A DNA stretch of 64,000 bases from Isoetes taiwanensis (taxonomy: Eukaryota > Streptophyta > Lycopodiopsida > Isoetales > Isoetaceae), in the NCBI GenBank assembly GCA_021234155.1, contig JAJEKV010000031.1, positions 10,884,357 to 10,948,356 of the forward strand, given 5' to 3'. Under the pieces are notes generated by a model, which saw nothing but the letters and a program-made list of their open reading frames with translations, was not told the DNA's origin and did no database searches. A program made the position numbers and the translations under genes. Positions 1 through 10,154 of this stretch are shown in pieces. Position 1 is the first letter of the stretch. Each line of letters starts with the position of its first letter.

Positions 1-505
1 GAAAAGTTTGCTAAAACTTTGCAAAAACTCAAAATAGAATGTTCTAGAGTGTTCCAGATGCTATAGGGCAACCACCTATGCTCTAGAAGCACCTCAGTCT
101 AAAAGTAGAAAGTTTCTTGAAACCTTGCAAATGCTCAAAATAGAATATTCTGGAGATGATACTTTGGAATTGGTAGTAAGTGTGATGGGTATGATGCGTG
201 TGTGTAGGTGATACTTTAGAATTGACATACTTTAGAATTGGTAGTAGAGGTAGTAGATGTGGCCTCATGGGCATGTGTGAGTATGTTACTCATGAATGAT
301 ACTTTGTTGGTAATGGAATAGAGGGTTGAGCAGTATGTGTGAATAAGACTGTGTAATACCATGGAGTGCAGTAGATGTGAGTAAGATCCTCATAGGTGAT
401 GGAATTGGTAGTGTTCTTCTCATGAGTGATACTTTAGAATTGGTAGTAGGGCATGTGTGTATATGGACTTGCATGGTAGTAGGTGTAAGTAGGCTCCTTA
501 TGGAT
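1..505. repeat. Degenerate minisatellite-like region
   Basis: Variants of the phrase GATACTTTAGAATTGGTAGTA recur irregularly, for example near 157-175, 209-245, 298-318 and 427-448, interspersed with GTGTGTG and CATGGGCATGTG stretches. The spacing is uneven, so this is a decayed tandem repeat rather than a clean array. No protein is recognisable on either strand. Confidence 0.5.
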
Positions 506-509
506 AATA

Positions 510-835
510 CTTTACAGAGAGGGAAGAGAGAGAAGAGAGAGGGGAGGAGAGAGAGAGGAGGAGGAGATAGAGAAGAGAGAGAAGAGAGAATAGAGAGTAT
601 AGAGAGAAAGGGAGAAGGGGAGCAGAGAGGGAGAGAGAAGAGAGAGAAAAGAGAGAAGAGAGAAGAAAGAGAGGAAAGAGAAGAGAGAGTGGGAGAAGAG
701 ATGCAAAGAGGGAGGAGAGAGAAGAGATAGGAGCGAAAGGAGAGAAAATAGAGACAAGAGAGAGGAGAGAGAATAGAGAGTACAGAGAGAAGGGGAGAGA
801 GAGCATAGAAAGAAGAGAGAGGAGAGAGAGATACT
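510..835 (+). repeat. GA-rich purine tract
   Basis: More than 300 bases consist almost entirely of G and A on the plus strand, in GAGAGA and GGAAGAGA patterns. It is a polypurine/polypyrimidine microsatellite. The open frames it creates on both strands (Arg/Glu-rich on plus, Leu/Ser-rich on minus) are composition artefacts. Confidence 0.9.
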
Positions 836-1235
836 AGAAAAGGGAAGGGGCTCAGTCAAAAGTGCTAATGGGGTCCAAATCAGGCAGGGCCTGAGGCCTA
901 CCGAGCCGAGGAATACTACAAAAAAGAAGGGCATGGGTTAGTCCAGATCGAGGCCGAGGCTAGGCAGAGGCTCTACCGGAGCCGAGGAAACAAAAAGAAA
1001 AGGAGCCAGCCCGGGCCCATAGAAAGAAGAGAGAGGAGAGAGAGATACTAGAAAAAGGGAAGGGGGCTCGATCAAAAGTGCTAATGGGGTCCAAAAGGGA
1101 GCAGGCCACCGGAGGCCGGCCGAAATGAGGAATACTACAAAAAGAAGGGCATAGGTTAGTCCAGATCGAGCGAGGCAGGCCGGCCGAGGGTCGGCCAGCC
1201 GAAGGAAAGAAAAGGGCCGGGCCGCCGGGCCCCTT
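803..1235 (+). repeat. Tandem duplication, unit about 215 bp
   Basis: A unit beginning CATAGAAAGAAGAGAGAGG starts at 803 and again at 1,018. Both copies continue through GATACTAGAAAA, a GTGCTAATGGGGTCC segment, GAATACTACAAAAA and a GTTAGTCCAGATCGAG segment. The copies differ by small indels in GC-rich stretches. No coding content was recognised. Confidence 0.8.
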
Positions 1236-1850
1236 TCTAGTCCTATATTATAAAGTTATATGGTATGTCATGAATGAAACCCTAGCCCTATCTGGGACGC
1301 CTAAGTTTTTCATCGTGATCCAAAGGCCGTAGATAATGGCACGTTCGGGTTTGAGATATTGGGCCATAGCTGTCCCGTCTAGGGGAGGCCGTTCTTTCAT
1401 GGGAACACAGGGATGTGTCCGGGCGGAAGAAGGAAACAGTGGGAAGCGACTCTTCATTCACGCTGGTTGTACTCAATAACATCCCGAGGTTGCCATGCAT
1501 CCGCTTTTATACAACCGCATCATTCAAAGGTCTTTGGAAGGTCTGATCAACTGGATTTAGTAGCTCAAAGGAACCCATCGATACAATAGCCGGAGGCTTG
1601 ATTTTGCAAAGGGCTATGGCGCTTGAATATGAGGCTTGCACATCGATAAAAGCCGTAGAGTTTTTCGTTGGGAAGCTATAGACTATTCTCAATTATGGCC
1701 ACCAAAAGGAATTTTTTTTCAAGAGGCCGAAGGGTCGACTTTGGAGGCTTGAGAATGTAATCTGTAATGCCCCGCATGACCGGACATGCTTGGATACGTT
1801 TACATTATAACCCATCCGGTATTCTTTGCATTGTAAGCTCCCTTACTTCA
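1236..1850. other. Unassigned sequence, no gene recognised
   Basis: Short open frames occur on the minus strand (1,248-1,692), but I recognise no domain in them and they are interrupted. The stretch may be part of a decayed retroelement; nothing seen proves it. Confidence 0.4.
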
Positions 1851-2275
1851 CGGATTTTGTTTGTATAAGGGCTTCATCTCTGTAGTATTTCGTCCATCTC
1901 GTGGATCCATCCGAGGTTAGGATGCTCGATAATTCGTGATTTAAGCTATTCGCAAAAAATGTCCAACCGAAGCCGTGTTTTTCCGGATTTTGTTTTGTAC
2001 AAGGGCTTCACCGCTATAGTATTTCGCTCATATATGTGATCCATCCGAGCTTAGGATGCTCTGATAATTTGTGATTTAAGCTATCTCGCTAAAAATGGCC
2101 AACCGAGTCGTGTGTTTTTCTTTTGCGTAGATTATGTGCATTTTCCATCTTACATTTTCTCGGAGCTTTTGGGAAACATGAAGATGCACGGAGATGATTT
2201 CTATATTTTGGATTTGCCCATGCTTGGGCAAGATGGCTTAACCGAGCTGTGTTTTTCTTTTGCAGATTATGTGCG
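1851..2275 (+). repeat. Tandem duplication, unit about 130 bp, plus partial third copy
   Basis: A unit running from CGGATTTTGTTT through AAGGGCTTCA, TAGTATTTCG, GATCCATCCGAG and GTGATTTAAGCTAT starts near 1,851 and repeats near 1,985. The end of the unit (CCGAG..GTGTTTTTCTTTTGC..AGATTATGTGC) appears again near 2,240-2,275. It is noncoding as far as I can see. Confidence 0.75.
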
Positions 2276-3419
2276 TAAACAACAATAAAATCCGTATTTC
2301 ACGGTGGTAAACCGATCTTCTCTTCAGTCAACAATATCATTCTTAACCATGAGTAAGTGATACGAGAATTGTAAAGAACTTAGGTCTTTTTATACGCTTA
2401 TTTGAAGGGGCAAAGTTTGAATGATATCTTATGCCATGGCCTTTATTTTACATTCTGAGGGATTCAAGTATCTGTTCTGTCGGGTAGTTAAATTTTTCTG
2501 AAAATTTTACGTTTTTTCTGTCGGGTAGTTAATTTTATGAAGATATTATTGGCCATATTCTAGCAAATTGTAATCCCCATTCCATTTTCTTGCCAAACCA
2601 CCTCAAGCTCTATCTCATCTTCATTCATTCACTCGAAGGAGCATTTGTGTATCTTGCAACTAGCTAACTATGATGTTCCACTATGATCCTCGACATACAT
2701 GTATCGCCCTTCTCATGGATTCATAAACTTATGCAACTTAGTTCTGTTTCCATAGTTTGAAGAGTTATTATGCATCTTACAGGGATTATAAGTGGAGCTT
2801 GCTACAAGGGACGCACCACTTGAGATAATTTATTCAACAATGTGGTCTCTACCTTTCCAAAAAATGCCATCTTTGAATAGCTTGGCATGCTTGCACATCT
2901 TGTCCCTATGCCATCAAGTTAAGGCTACAGAACACTTACTACTACAAAACGCTTTTTTGCTTTATTTGTCACGCCTATATCTGTCACTCACTCAATCAGC
3001 TTAATATTGCAATCAATTTGAAAACGATTAACAACATATGTTATGTTAGAATGAACTATCTCATTGTCATTGCACATCTAATTTTATCTCAAGCATGCAC
3101 CACTTGGGAGTCTAATAAGCTTTTCCATTATATCTTGCTAATTATTGCAGCGAGAATGAATTTACATAATCATGGATGGCAACTAGACTTACACCTACAT
3201 GAAGCCATGCAACCCGGGCAAAAACAGTTTGCAAACCTTAGAGGTGCACAAGCAAAGGACCAATTGTGTTGAATGATGGAGCAACACTTATGTTTGTGGG
3301 TTTTCTAGTAGCAAAGACATCTCGGTTTGTCTTGGAAATGCAAGACAATTGTTACACCTCGATCTCTATTTAAAAATATGTTTTTCACGATATCCAACAT
3401 AGTCTACCATGTTCTTTTT
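2276..3419. other. AT-rich intergenic sequence, no gene recognised
   Basis: Only short open frames without recognisable motifs are present (for example 2,792-3,004 and 3,018-3,272 on plus). A 16-base phrase TCTGTCGGGTAGTTAA occurs twice about 40 bases apart near 2,477 and 2,518. Nothing else is supportable. Confidence 0.4.
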
Positions 3420-3535
3420 GCAAGTTTGCCCTTCTTCCGATCCTCCTAAATATTAACTAGGATTCACTTTGCGCTTAGAGCAAGTTTGCCCTCTTCCAAA
3501 TCCTCATGAATATTAACTAGGATTCACGCTAGAGG
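3420..3535 (+). repeat. Short tandem duplication, unit about 58 bp
   Basis: The segment GCAAGTTTGCCCTTCTTCC...ATATTAACTAGGATTCAC occurs twice back to back, beginning near 3,420 and 3,480, with a few substitutions and indels. Confidence 0.75.
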
Positions 3536-3589
3536 TGACATCTTGGCGTGTTCGCTTTGCAAAGAACATTCCATATTTGTATATTACAA

Positions 3590-4045
3590 CCGACGTCGTT
3601 AGTGTTGGCGGCTTTGTGATCCTGGTCCATCCAAAAGTGCTAGGAATAAAACCGGTTATGTTATTTCAAAAGAAATTGACATCTACATTTCTTTGAATAA
3701 TCTACGTTTGAACTATGAATGAAGTTATCATAGTTTTACCTTACCAACATCAATTTAAAGAAAGTTGTAACCAATTGTGTTATATCAATTTACGCCATGA
3801 TCAATCAAAAAGGGATGTAAAGGTATTTCGTTTTGTAGATGGCGAAACTTTTGAGAATTCATCAAGCCGTATACATGAGATCAATTGCTATACCAATAAT
3901 GCGGGCAAAATATGATACATGTGTTTTTACAATGCACATCATTAGTGTTGGTTGCTTTGCAGGTGTCCGGTCCATCCAAAAAATGCGAGATCATATAGTT
4001 TTAAAGGAAAGTGGCGTCTACACTTATTTGAATGGTCCATGTTTG
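3590..4045 (+). repeat. Imperfect direct repeat about 350 bp apart
   Basis: A block containing GTCGTTAGTGTTGGCGGCTT, GGTCCATCCAAAA, GACATCTACA and TTTGAATAATC (3,597-3,715) is matched by ATCATTAGTGTTGGTTGCTT, GGTCCATCCAAAA, GGCGTCTACA and TTTGAATGGTC (3,938-4,035). The intervening sequence has no recognised gene. Confidence 0.55.
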
Positions 4046-4049
4046 AGCT

Positions 4050-4200
4050 AGATTTCTTTTTTTAGGCGGCGTTAATTGAAATTTTTGTTATAATAGAAAG
4101 TTACAAAAGTTGGATTATTACTGCATCTTTTCTCATCGCGGCTACAACATCTACAGGCTTTGAACTTACCCCAGCAACGCTGGGCACCGTTACTAGTTTT
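4050..4200 (-). mobile_element. LINE-like 3' end, minus strand
   Basis: Read on the minus strand the segment ends with TTTTGTAACTTTCTATTATAACAAAA followed by a short A-rich tail (T-run on plus near 4,053-4,062). This resembles the 3' untranslated end of plant LINEs, where a TTGTAA phrase lies just before the poly(A). No coding domain is attached, so it would be a heavily 5'-truncated copy. The call rests only on tail structure. Confidence 0.4.
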
Positions 4201-4825
4201 TCATAAAATTATCATCTCAGTTCCAAGTATTTGAGGTATATGCATGATAAAGCTATAATGATATAGTAGCCCGGTTTCTAATGACCATTATAGAAAGATG
4301 ATAATGTGCTTATACTAATCTACATACCTTGCTTGTTAGCGAATTGCATCAGAGATGAGACTATGGATTTACCTATATGTTGGTAATTAGGGAATTGCAT
4401 TTGAGATCGACTACTTCAAAAGAAATTTAGTGGGGATTACACATGTTAAGTTTCTTTGTGAATAGGATAATCATTTGGCACCTGGAGACATTAATTCTGA
4501 ATCACATACTAGGGCATACACTCATCTTAAGCATGCTCCCGTTCCAACAATGTTGTATGTCAGCAAGCTCTGGTGCACTGATGTAGAGCATTCCTCTATG
4601 TTATCTTGCATTGGATTTTTTAATTTAGATCACAACATAGTACATTGGCTACATTTTGCACTATGGATATGTTTGATATACAACATCAACTCTACAACTC
4701 TGGAATATGCAATTATTTGTGCATTTTAGGCATCCTACCATTAAAGGCGTGAGAATTCTAATAAATATCTGCCATTCAACCCTCAGCTGAACTTGATGCA
4801 TCAATATCTAGCATAATAACAGGGG
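4201..4825. other. AT-rich sequence, no gene recognised
   Basis: An 84-codon open frame at 4,475-4,729 (plus) has no recognisable motif and no supporting context. Nothing else stands out. Confidence 0.35.
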
Positions 4826-4885
4826 TTTTTTTTTATGTTTTTTTGTTTTTTTTGAAGAACTGTGTCAGCACTTTTCAATGGTCAC
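4826..4885 (-). mobile_element. Short LINE 3' tail remnant, minus strand
   Basis: T-runs on plus (4,829-4,852) are followed by GAAGAACTGTGTCAGCA, nearly the same as the GAAGAATTGTGTCATCA that follows the T-run of the LINE at 8,034. The shared junction suggests the same LINE family ended here, leaving only a short 3' stub. Confidence 0.4.
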
Positions 4886-6786
4886 CTATGAATGTCCAAT
4901 ATTATTCCAAATTTAAACATGCAATGCTGGAGTAATATACTTTAGGGTTCTTTGCATCTGTGCCTCATTTTAGGGTTCTATGGCAGACTGGCCCGGATCT
5001 GTGCCAAGGAGGTCAACAAAGAAACCAAGGAGGTGCGCGTGACCATAGCTCCTCTTCTTCTTCAAATTCGTGGATATCTGAATTGTTCAAAATTCGCAGT
5101 AGTAGCTCTGCTCTGCTCGTTACAAGGTAAAGACTGTGTTTGGACTATGTTCCTGCAGACAAATGTTTTGGTTAATGTTTGTTAAAGAAATGCCAGCCAG
5201 AGTTGAATCGCCAATAGGAACACCATGAGCTTAACTTCGCCTGTGATCTGGAAGTAGGCATCGAGAAACTTACGGATGCTGTAAGGGCCAGCCTCACATC
5301 CATAGTAGGCATCCAAAGTTCTTTTCAACAAGAAATTCGTGCTCGATATGCTCACATCGGGAATGCATACTGTCGAGGGCCTAGCAATTAGGCCGATTAT
5401 CGGCTTCGAACCTTACTCTCTAGAGCTATTCGTAATTGCAAGCCAATATTTGCGTGCAGGCAAAGAAATTTTTTTGAGCAACGCCGGCAACAATATAGGG
5501 AAAATGAAGCTTTAAGCTGTGCAAATCCATGTCAAGAAAACCATAATAAGCAGTATCTAGATATCTTAGCCTTACACTGCCGTCAATTTCTCGCCTCCTT
5601 CTATTGTCGCTAATAGTAAGTGGCTATTACGATTGTTTGTTCAAATTTAGATCATAAAGGTGATAAGATAAGATAACCACGGATAAAGACTCTTCCCCGA
5701 GGATTCTTTGGTTTCGATGTTATTAAAGATGGCAACCTTTGGGAGGCAGGTCCCATACCTGCAAGAATTGAGTAAGACATGAAAAGATATTGAGTTCGCT
5801 CCCATCGTTTTTTCTAACGGGTAATCCTATGGGAATGTAAGAGTTGGAATTCAGTGGACACCAGCCTCTACAACCTAGATCCAATGCAGAACAGAACACA
5901 TCCATGGCGTGGTTCCGGCTTCGACGACCTTCTGGGCTAGCCAACATCACAGGAAGTGCATCACGTCTTTTTTTGTTGTAAAAAGACCTCTGAAACCAGA
6001 TTTTCTTTTGTTGTTGAAATACAGCATCTATAGACATGTGCTATGATTATAAATAGTCGTTGATTCATTCACAATTTCTAGAATGGTACAAGAGCTGAAA
6101 TTGTTATACAAACAATCTATGCTTTGGATGTCTTTCCCTACAAAACTTTACAAAAGAGCATCAATACAAACTACCATTGTTTTCTTTTGAATGGCAAAAT
6201 TGATAAGAGCATAGATCTTATTATGAGAGCAGAGAGAGCAGAAGGCCATGCGGCTTACCTTAACCAGAAAGTATTTTTTCTTCAGACAAAGTCCAGACAA
6301 TAGTGTCTACTCAACTACAACTTCTGGCATACAAGGATGCAAGTTAGGAAATGAGGAATGTTGCCAACCATTCTGTCTGTTGAACCATTATTGCAGGCAA
6401 AGGTAGAAGCATAGTCTGTTGCATCACTCGATAAGTTGCTTGCATAAGGAAAGAGTGTATATCAAGTTTCGAAAGTCTATGATGCTGCCTGAACTTACTT
6501 CCCAAAGGAAGGAATAGCTGCCAATGTTGTAGAATTTGAATATGATATTTTTTACTATGCTAAGCTTGTTTCACTTGCTTATACGATTTCTGTCTGTGGA
6601 GCAGCTTGCATATTTACTAAAGAACCAAAATCTGAAGGAGAAATGGTACATCAGCAGGGGTCTTTTGTGTGCAGAAACAGAAATCACATGCCAACCCTTG
6701 GAAAGTCTGCCAAGACAAGGATATCATTTAGATGAGCAAGCTGAGTTAAATTTTTCATGTACAGTTGGCTCTTGCTTTCACATGAT
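4886..6786. other. Intergenic sequence upstream of the biotin carboxylase pseudogene
   Basis: Open frames exist at 4,952-5,185 (plus), 5,723-6,037 (minus, 104 codons) and 6,536-6,934 (plus), but none shows a domain I recognise. The 6,536-6,934 frame runs across the real start of the pseudogene below and into the MITE, so it is not a gene as drawn. The sequence just before 6,787 may hold the 5' UTR of the biotin carboxylase relic; a possible 3' splice signal TTTTGTGTGCAG lies near 6,660-6,672. Confidence 0.4.
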
Positions 6787-8030
6787 ATGGCTTCGGCTAA
6801 GACATGGGGTATGGAACCTTCACAAATTTGGCTGTAAACCCCCGGGGATGTCACATAGTTTAAGGCGTATATACCATGTGAGTGAAAGGGATGGGTTTTT
6901 TTTAACCCTAAACCGTATGTATAAATACGGATAGGGGTTTGGCTAGGGGGTTTTCTGAGGGGAATCCAGAGTAATATGTATACGGGAAGGGGCGTTTAGA
7001 AGGTTGGACAAGGCATATACGGAGGGTTTTTTGCTGACCCCATTAACGCACGTGGCGTATCATTATAGTAGGTGAAACCCCCGGGTGTAAACCATGCATG
7101 CACTGCTGCTTTAGGCAATTGTAGCTCCAGCTTCATGGAAACTGCCATGTTGGGCTTTGATCAACAAGCTTCAAGAACATCATCAAGCAACCAGAGCTCT
7201 AAATTTCAAAAACGAGAAGGATTAAAAAGCGTATGTGCATATGAAAAGATTGTAATTGCAAATAGATCCACATTATGAGAGCGGTCCATGAATTAAGCAT
7301 TCCTTGTGTAGCAGTTTATTCAACGATAGATAGAAGGGCCTTGCATGTGTAGCTTGCAGATGATGCAGTCTGTATTGGAGAGGCTCCTAGCAATAAATCA
7401 TAAGCCTTCCTAGATCCTTGCACTTGCTAAATTATTGGTGCAGTTAATATTGCGTATCAAGGTTCATGCATTCTTGCATTATCCTAGAGCTTTCTTGCAT
7501 TACATAGCAAGTTATAGTTGCTAATAAAAGATCATGTGTCGTGATGCTCAAGTTGCTTATAAGAGATTATATGTTGCGATTTTAAGTTTTCAGAAGTAAG
7601 CGAAGGCTACTTTCTGGCAATCCCACTTGTGTTAAGCTTCATGCAGGTATTTTAGTATTCCAAATATTATTTCAGTTGCAGTAACCAGGCGCTGCACCAT
7701 GTTGCATCCTGGTTATGGCTTCCTTCCAGAGAACGCGACATTTGTTGATATCTGTAACGACCATAAATTGAACTTTATAGGCCTAAATGTGAGTTACCCC
7801 AAAACTTATACTAATTTTTCGCAATCGTTGTATGGTAACTAAACATTGCATTGGTGATTTGATGCTATTAAATAAGAAGTAGCTATCCTTGATTATTCTC
7901 ACAGCTAAGAACATTTCTTTCGTTTTTACAGCGAAACAATATTCGCATTATAGGGGATAAGGCTTGTTCTTCCTGTTGCAGTTTCAAGGCCAAACGATTT
8001 ACGACCTGTGTTAAGTTCTTGTTGAAAATG
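6787..8030 (+). pseudogene. CAC2-like: Biotin carboxylase (plastid acetyl-CoA carboxylase subunit) pseudogene, 5' part
   Basis: The intact enzyme carboxylates biotin on the carrier protein of heteromeric acetyl-CoA carboxylase in plastids. A Ser-rich transit-like leader starts at ATG 6,787 (MASAKTWG) and resumes after the MITE at 7,094. AYEKIVIANR (7,237-7,266) is the biotin carboxylase N-terminus. HELSIPCVAVYSTID and LADDAVCIGEAPSN follow to 7,400. A second exon, 7,682-7,788, encodes CTMLHPGYGFLPENATFVD and LNFIG, with TTGCAG acceptor and GTGAGT donor. A third starts at 7,932 after TTTTTACAG and encodes NIRIIGDKA. Defects: a deletion after ANR removes the GEIA segment and shifts frame, TAG at 7,350 replaces a Gln codon, and TAA follows at 7,401. 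The rest of the ATP-grasp and C-terminal domains was not found; a LINE begins at 8,034. Identity of the family is very secure, and it cannot encode the enzyme as it stands. Confidence 0.9.
6841..7085. mobile_element. MITE family 1, copy 1 (245 bp, 8-bp target duplication)
   Basis: The element runs from CCCGGGGATGTCAC to GTGAAACCCCCGGG, so its ends are imperfect inverted repeats. It is flanked by an exact 8-bp duplication TGTAAACC (6,833-6,840 and 7,086-7,093). No coding sequence is inside. An inverted relative with its own 8-bp duplication lies at 36,886-37,127. The 8-bp duplication suits hAT-like transposases; the CCCGGGG termini are not a hAT signature I can name, so the superfamily is open. 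It sits in the transit-peptide region of the biotin carboxylase pseudogene. Confidence 0.9.
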
Positions 8031-8033
8031 GCC

Positions 8034-8822
8034 TCTTTTTTTTTTGAAGAATTGTGTCATCAATATATTAAAAGAATGGTAATGTTACAAAGCAAGTGAG
8101 GAGGAAGAAGAACTTCCCCAAAGAGACAGCGATACCTCGACACTCCACAACAAACTCACAGAAAAACTGCAACTCTACTGCTGTACAAACTGCCCATCAC
8201 CATCTACAACACCCAAGAAGGCCCGCCAAATGGCAAACTTCCGCTCTACTAATCCTGGGAACACCAGAAAGCTTTGAAATAGCTTGTACCTGAGTGGAGG
8301 AATCAGAGAGGCTGCAGGTTGTCAATCCTCTGAAAGATCCACAACCGCCGCTTCCAAATCAGCCGCACCAACCAAGCCCACGACACGGATGCAAGGCTTG
8401 CCGCCAAGAGCGGCCAAGCACCAGGAGATACACATGAAGCAAAAGAATGGCGGCTAGTCAATCTCACCAAACAAAGCCCTAACCCAATCAGTGCAGCCTG
8501 CAAGTGAGGGCATAAAACCGCATAATGCTCCACAGGCCATGATGAAGGCCACAACAAGGGCGAGAGGGCTCACACCCAAATTTAAACCGACTCACAAGGG
8601 CATTCACCCCGATACAGTGGTGCACCACCCGCCAAGCACCCCTAACCTTCGGTGGGGAAGTGAGCTCCATGTCCACGCCCAAACCGAAAAGCCATCGAGA
8701 ACACCGGAAGCCGCAAAGACCACTTGCCCGAAGGGGCAAAGGTGTCATGAATATCCAAAGACTTTCGGTAACAAGACCGCGACAAAACAAGAAGTCATAA
8801 CATCCGGATGAACCTTCCAAAC
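8034..8822 (-). mobile_element. 5'-truncated LINE, zf-RVT region of ORF2, minus strand
   Basis: The T-run on plus at 8,036-8,046 is the poly(A) tail of a minus-strand insertion, preceded in element sense by TTGTAACATTACC. Inward, the minus-strand frame at 8,488-8,820 reads WRVVHHCIGVNALVSRFKFG, then GLWSIMRFYALTC. This has the spacing of the zinc-binding region that ends many plant LINE reverse transcriptases (zf-RVT), though the cysteines are only partly kept. Further frames (8,303-8,557 and 8,100-8,300) continue the C-terminus with shifts. Upstream RT sequence is absent. I could not find a target duplication. It directly follows exon 3 of the biotin carboxylase pseudogene. Confidence 0.6.
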
Positions 8823-9416
8823 CTGCACCACCACATCATCCTGAGGGACTATAGGTATTCTCCAACTCTGGCAAAAGTTAGTGTAAGTGAATTGAGACTG
8901 TGATAGGCTACAAAAATTAAGCAAGAGTCATTCTTTCACATTCTGATGTGTTGTATTTAACTAGCACATTAATGTATGATCTCATGAAACTTTTTCAAAA
9001 GATGTCCTGCAGCGTTTTGCTAATGTAAACTACATTAGCATCATATACAATTAGCACTCATTATATAAGCAGCAGCAGGGTTATTTTGACAACAAACTTA
9101 AATATAGTAAAATTTGATCATTTCTTCTGGATTAATATGAGAAACCGAGAAGGATATCTTCTATTTTTCAAACATCATTTCTACCTCCCGTTTCCTTTTG
9201 CTTTTACTTTGTTGTAATGATTTTTGGGCACTTTCATTGCTGATAGCTTGGCCACTGCACCTAGTTATCTGATGGCTCCGTAAAGTTTGGGTTTGCCGTC
9301 TAGGCTTCTTCCTGTAATTAGATTACATGCACAAGTGTTTCTAATGTTATTACATGCGTAAGTGTTTGTAAAATTGGTACGTAAAGTTATACCATTTTTT
9401 TTATTAATATAAATAT
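8823..9416. other. AT-rich sequence, no gene recognised
   Basis: I looked here for the missing downstream exons of the biotin carboxylase gene (glycine-rich ATP-grasp loop, Glu/Asn metal-binding motif) and found none. There are no convincing open frames. Confidence 0.45.
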
Positions 9417-9878
9417 ATAGCATAATTACAACCAACACATCACTACAATTAACATTAATTAACATTGCATCCAACACATTTAAATTAACATCCCCCTAAA
9501 ACCCCCTTTGGTTTGGGTGCATATTCATTGTGGGGTTACGAGGGCAAATGTAGAGCCCCTAAAAACTTAGAATACATGTATAAAATTTAACATCATTAAG
9601 TACATTCTCTCAAACCTTATAGTATTTTGCAAACCTCAATATAAAGTATACAAAAACTTGTACAGGCATATCCCACAAACGAGGATCGCTATGTATGGTC
9701 CAGATCGAGGAATAAAGGGCAAATATGCCTATCTGATAGCTCTCGATGCCCGGAGTAACCCCCCGTGTGAATATGCATCCAAACCAAAGGGGGTTTTAGG
9801 GGGATGTTAATTTAAATGTGTTGGATGCAATGTTAATTAATGTTGATTGTAGTGATGTGTTGGTTGTTATTATGCTAT
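9417..9878. mobile_element. Long foldback (inverted-repeat) element, about 460 bp
   Basis: The left arm 9,417 to about 9,543 (ATAGCATAATTACAACC ... CTTTGGTTTGGGTGCATATTC) is the reverse complement of the right arm, about 9,747 to 9,878 (GAATATGCATCCAAACC ... GGTTGTTATTATGCTAT), with only a few mismatches over more than 100 bp. The loop is about 200 bp and noncoding. RNA from the locus would fold into a long hairpin. I saw no clear target duplication at the outer ends, so the exact element limits are uncertain. Confidence 0.85.
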
Positions 9879-10154
9879 CTGCTTTGGAAATTAAGAAGAA
9901 ATGTACTAAAAGCAGATGCGATGTAGAATGCGGTCAGCTTATATGTAAGAGGACCATAACTTTGACCTAAAGAAATAGATGAGTCTGGGATCTTGGTTGA
10001 TCTATGAGGCATGAGATTAGTGGTAGATGAGTAAAAGCGACCGCACCTAGAAAGCTCACAACTCTAGAGAATTACTTGCTTGAGAGTGCGCAAAGTGTCA
10101 GTTTCAAGGGCTTGCAATTAAAATAAAGAAAGAAAGAATGATTTTTATCATCCA

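Noticed and set aside
377-934. Open frames of 102-140 codons in the GA tract on both strands
   Set aside because: They are produced by low-complexity purine/pyrimidine composition and have no domain content.
6536-6934. 132-codon open frame
   Set aside because: It runs through the biotin carboxylase start in another phase and into the MITE, so it is a chance frame.
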